A stretch of 8,609 nt of DNA from Pseudomonadota bacterium (GTDB lineage: Bacteria; Pseudomonadota; Gammaproteobacteria; Burkholderiales; Gallionellaceae). Shown here piece after piece: positions 6,352-8,609 of this stretch; within the stretch, counting starts at the first letter, position 1, and every line of letters begins with the position of its first letter. The notes under the pieces are model-generated. The model worked only from the letters and a program-made list of their open reading frames with translations, had not been told where the DNA came from and did no database searches. The stretch is from positions 1-8,609 of the forward strand of contig JAJZSA010000087.1 of NCBI GenBank assembly GCA_021822115.1, written 5' to 3'. The position numbers and the translations under genes were made by a program.

Positions 6352-7647
6352 ATGAACAGTGTCGATTCCTTAACCGGATTCCTCAATCGCTTCGGTTGCT
6401 TTCATACCGCCATGCGACTGGCCGCCCTCGCCTCCGGTCAAGGCCGGGCGTTCGCCGTCATCTGGCTCGACCTGGACCGTTTCAAGCAAGTCAACGATTC
6501 GTTCGGCCACCTCATCGGGGATGAAGTGATCGAGAACCTGGCACTGCGCTTTAGCGCCCGCATCGGCAGACGCGCCGAGATCTCGCGTGTGGGCAGCGAC
6601 GAATTCGCCTTCCTGTTGCTGGACCATGACCGCGAACGGACCTTGGGGTTGGCCAAGGAACTGGCCAGCACGGTGGAAGAACCATTACGCATCGGCAGCC
6701 TGACCTTGCGCCCCACGGCCAGCATCGGCGTGGCATTGCTGGAGGCGCAGGAGGATCCGCTCAATCTGCTGGAGCGCGCGGACCATGCGATGTTCGCCGC
6801 CAAATCGAAAGGTGGCCATTGCATCGTGTGCTCGGGCGACGACCCCATCCCCGGACGTCTCGGTATCACGCTGGCGCGCGAAGAACTGGCCGTGGAAGGC
6901 ACGCTGCATAGCGCACTCGAATCGGGCGGCTTCAGCCTGCATTACCAGCCCATCCTGCGTGCCGACGGTTCCGTCGAAGCGGTGGAAGCGCTGATGCGCT
7001 GCAATGTGGAAGGCGCAACACTCCCACCCACGAAGTTCATCCCGGTAGCGGAGAAGACTGGCCTCATCGTGCGCCTCGGCGAACTGAGCCTGCTCAAAGG
7101 TGCCAAGCATGCGCGCGTGCTGCAGGATGCCGGTTACCACACCAAGGTGGCCATCAACGTATCGCGCGCGCAGTTGATCTCACCCAAGTTCACCCAAGCC
7201 CTGCATGCCGCCCTGATCTGCTCCAATGCCGATCCCGAGATGATCGAACTGGAACTGACCGAATCCCTGTTCATGGATATCTCGGACACGGTGCAGCAGA
7301 ACCTGAAGAACATCATCGCCGCCGGCATCGGCCTGTCCATCGACGATTTCGGCACCGGTTATTCCTGCCTGGCCAATCTGAAAGACATCCCCGCCGGTAA
7401 ACTCAAGCTGGACCGCGCTTTCGTCACCGTCCTGCCACAGGACCAGCGCGCATTGTCCGTGGTGCGTGCGGTAACATCGCTGGGACATGATCTGGGCATG
7501 ACCATCGTGGCCGAGGGCTGCGAATCGCAGGAGCAGATCGATGTCTTGCTGGAAGCCGGAGTGGACGCTATCCAGGGCTTCTTCCATGCCCGCCCGATGC
7601 CCGGCGACGACCTGCTGGACTGGCTGCACACAAGGAAAATGTCATGA
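6352..7647 (+). CDS. GGDEF-EAL protein, predicted c-di-GMP phosphodiesterase with degenerate GGDEF
   Basis: From ATG 6352 the protein has 431 residues: GGDEF domain about 5-160, EAL domain about 175-427, and no sensor domain or membrane segment. The GGDEF motif is GSDEF (81-85) and there is no RxxD inhibitory site five residues before it; the metal region LDLDRFKQVND (39-49) is intact. The EAL site looks complete, with family spacing: E212 of EAL, N269, E301 of ELTE, D331-D332 of DDFGTG, K352, E388 of AEG and Q408 of QGF. It is therefore predicted to hydrolyse c-di-GMP, with the GGDEF part perhaps only binding GTP. The start is uncertain. ATGs at 6280 and 6190 are in frame, none has a Shine-Dalgarno site, and 6190 would cover the divergent riboswitch and its promoter with an untypical, Trp/Arg/Cys-rich peptide. 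The stop overlaps the start of the HDOD gene (ATGA). Confidence 0.92.
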   Translation: MNSVDSLTGFLNRFGCFHTAMRLAALASGQGRAFAVIWLDLDRFKQVNDSFGHLIGDEVIENLALRFSARIGRRAEISRVGSDEFAFLLLDHDRERTLGLAKELASTVEEPLRIGSLTLRPTASIGVALLEAQEDPLNLLERADHAMFAAKSKGGHCIVCSGDDPIPGRLGITLAREELAVEGTLHSALESGGFSLHYQPILRADGSVEAVEALMRCNVEGATLPPTKFIPVAEKTGLIVRLGELSLLKGAKHARVLQDAGYHTKVAINVSRAQLISPKFTQALHAALICSNADPEMIELELTESLFMDISDTVQQNLKNIIAAGIGLSIDDFGTGYSCLANLKDIPAGKLKLDRAFVTVLPQDQRALSVVRAVTSLGHDLGMTIVAEGCESQEQIDVLLEAGVDAIQGFFHARPMPGDDLLDWLHTRKMS

Positions 7648-8522
7648 ACGCCTTGCAACACAAGAACGATCCTTCCGCCCTCGATGCGCTGTTCGAACGG
7701 ACCGTGCTCGACCTCGGCATCCCGCCTTGTCCGGCCATCCTCACCCGCTTCATGGATGAGGCGCAGAAGGATGAGCCGGACTATCAACGCCTGGCCAGCA
7801 TCATCTCTGCCGATGTGAGCTTGTCCGCCAGCCTGATCAAGACCGCCAATTCGCCGTTCTTCGGCGTGCGCCAGCGCGTGCGCTCGATCAATGAGGCGCT
7901 GATGCTGCTCGGTCTCAATATCGCCAGCCGCGCCGTAGCCGGCATCATCCTGCGCAAATCGTTCCCGGCCGAACTCAACCTGGAGCGTTTCTGGGATGCC
8001 TCTGCGCGCTTCGCCCGCCTGTCCGGCTGGCTGGTGCAGCAACTCGCCATCCCCAAGATGATGTCGGAAGATGCCTATACCTTCGGCCTGTTCCGCGACT
8101 GCGGCATCCCGGTCCTGCTCGGACGTTTCCCGGCTTATCACGGCGTGCTCGAATCTGCCAACCATGAAACCGAACTGCTGTTCACCGAGGTAGAAGAAGA
8201 CATGCTGCCCACCAACCACGCGATGGTGGGCTGTGTACTGGCACAGAGCTGGTGGTTACCCGAAGAGTTGTGCCTGGCCATCCGCCATCATCATGAACGC
8301 AGCGTACTGGATATGAACAGTCCCGGCCTGCCACTGCTCAGTCGCAAACTGATCGCCGTGACGCAACTGGCGGAACATCTGGTGCAACAGCATTCCGGCC
8401 TGAGCTTCACGCAGGAATGGGCCAAACTGGGCACCGCCTGCATGCAGTTGCTGGAAGTGGATAAAGCTCATTTACAGACCCTGTACGCGGAAGCTGCCCC
8501 CATCATCGTCGCCGAGGAATAG
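7644..8522 (+). CDS. HDOD-domain signalling protein
   Basis: A 292-residue protein with an HDOD domain (Pfam PF08668) over about residues 20-220. Typical segments are IPPCPAILTRF (26-36), LASIISADVSLSASLIKTANSPFFG (50-74), the SINEALMLLGL stretch (81-91), and HAMVGCVLAQSWWLPEELCLAIRHHH (192-217). The HD-phosphohydrolase motif is degenerate: GLFRDCG (148-154) has no His-Asp pair, so it is not expected to be an enzyme. HDOD proteins generally act as protein-interaction or regulatory modules in signalling. The ATG overlaps the GGDEF-EAL stop by 4 bp and AGGA (7633-7636) lies 7 nt upstream, so the two are translationally coupled. An HDOD partner for the EAL protein is inferred from this coupling. 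No terminator with a U-tract follows. Confidence 0.92.
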   Translation: MNALQHKNDPSALDALFERTVLDLGIPPCPAILTRFMDEAQKDEPDYQRLASIISADVSLSASLIKTANSPFFGVRQRVRSINEALMLLGLNIASRAVAGIILRKSFPAELNLERFWDASARFARLSGWLVQQLAIPKMMSEDAYTFGLFRDCGIPVLLGRFPAYHGVLESANHETELLFTEVEEDMLPTNHAMVGCVLAQSWWLPEELCLAIRHHHERSVLDMNSPGLPLLSRKLIAVTQLAEHLVQQHSGLSFTQEWAKLGTACMQLLEVDKAHLQTLYAEAAPIIVAEE

Positions 8523-8557
8523 TCTTTTCCCGTCATCGGGTAACGGCTTGCATGGCC

Positions 8558-8586
8558 TTGGGCAGGCAGCCGCGCAGTGATACAAT
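8558..8586 (+). promoter_or_regulatory. Sigma-70-type promoter for a gene beyond the window
   Basis: TTGGGC (8558-8563), a 17-nt spacer and TACAAT (8581-8586, five of six consensus bases) form a plausible promoter with a start near 8593. It points out of the window's right edge, and the gene it serves is not visible. Confidence 0.5.
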
Positions 8587-8609
8587 TCGCGCCTTCTTTT
8601 TTTCCTGAC

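Noticed and set aside
8523..8556. Terminator after the HDOD gene (CCCG-TCAT-CGGG)
   Set aside because: The stem has only four strong pairs and no T-run follows; too weak to call.

Overview
The window is GC-rich, densely coded chromosomal DNA from a Gram-negative bacterium. The protein types, codon use, Shine-Dalgarno sites and the last promoter (TACAAT followed by a GCGCC-type leader) suggest a betaproteobacterium, perhaps a Nitrosomonadales/Gallionellaceae-like autotroph or microaerophile. That placement is an inference; no marker gene settles it. There is no insertion sequence, tRNA, rRNA or CRISPR.

Layout. 43-1100 (+): adk (adenylate kinase), then 2 bp later a small GlcG/HbpS-type protein. 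A strong hairpin at 1110-1132 separates these from the convergent gene at 1159-1932 (-), a stand-alone metallo-beta-lactamase protein of the flavodiiron/ODP oxygen-binding type. Its divergent upstream region holds a perfect FNR box. 2102-5441 (+): a pyrophosphate pair, PPi-dependent phosphofructokinase (pfp) and K+-independent H+-pumping pyrophosphatase (hppA), closed by a GC hairpin at 5451-5486. 5499-6002 (-): a bacteriohemerythrin with all seven iron ligands. Its leader on the minus strand contains a clear class I cyclic-di-GMP riboswitch (about 6130-6202) with its own promoter just upstream (6210-6238). 6352-8522 (+): a GGDEF-EAL protein with a degenerate GGDEF and a complete EAL active site, overlapping by 4 bp an HDOD-domain protein. 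A promoter for an unseen gene lies at 8558-8586.

The only stretch of about 300 bases without a substantial gene is 6003-6351. On the minus strand it holds promoter, riboswitch, a probable expression platform and a possible short upstream ORF. I see no convincing signal for the plus strand in 6239-6351.

Two themes connect the genes. The first is energy: adk balances adenylates, pfp makes or uses PPi in glycolysis/gluconeogenesis, and hppA couples PPi to the proton gradient. The second is oxygen and c-di-GMP sensing: two non-heme di-iron O2-binding proteins are present, one behind an FNR box and one behind a c-di-GMP riboswitch, and the riboswitch gene is divergent from a predicted c-di-GMP phosphodiesterase. 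The last arrangement looks like a small local c-di-GMP circuit and is the most interesting part of the window.
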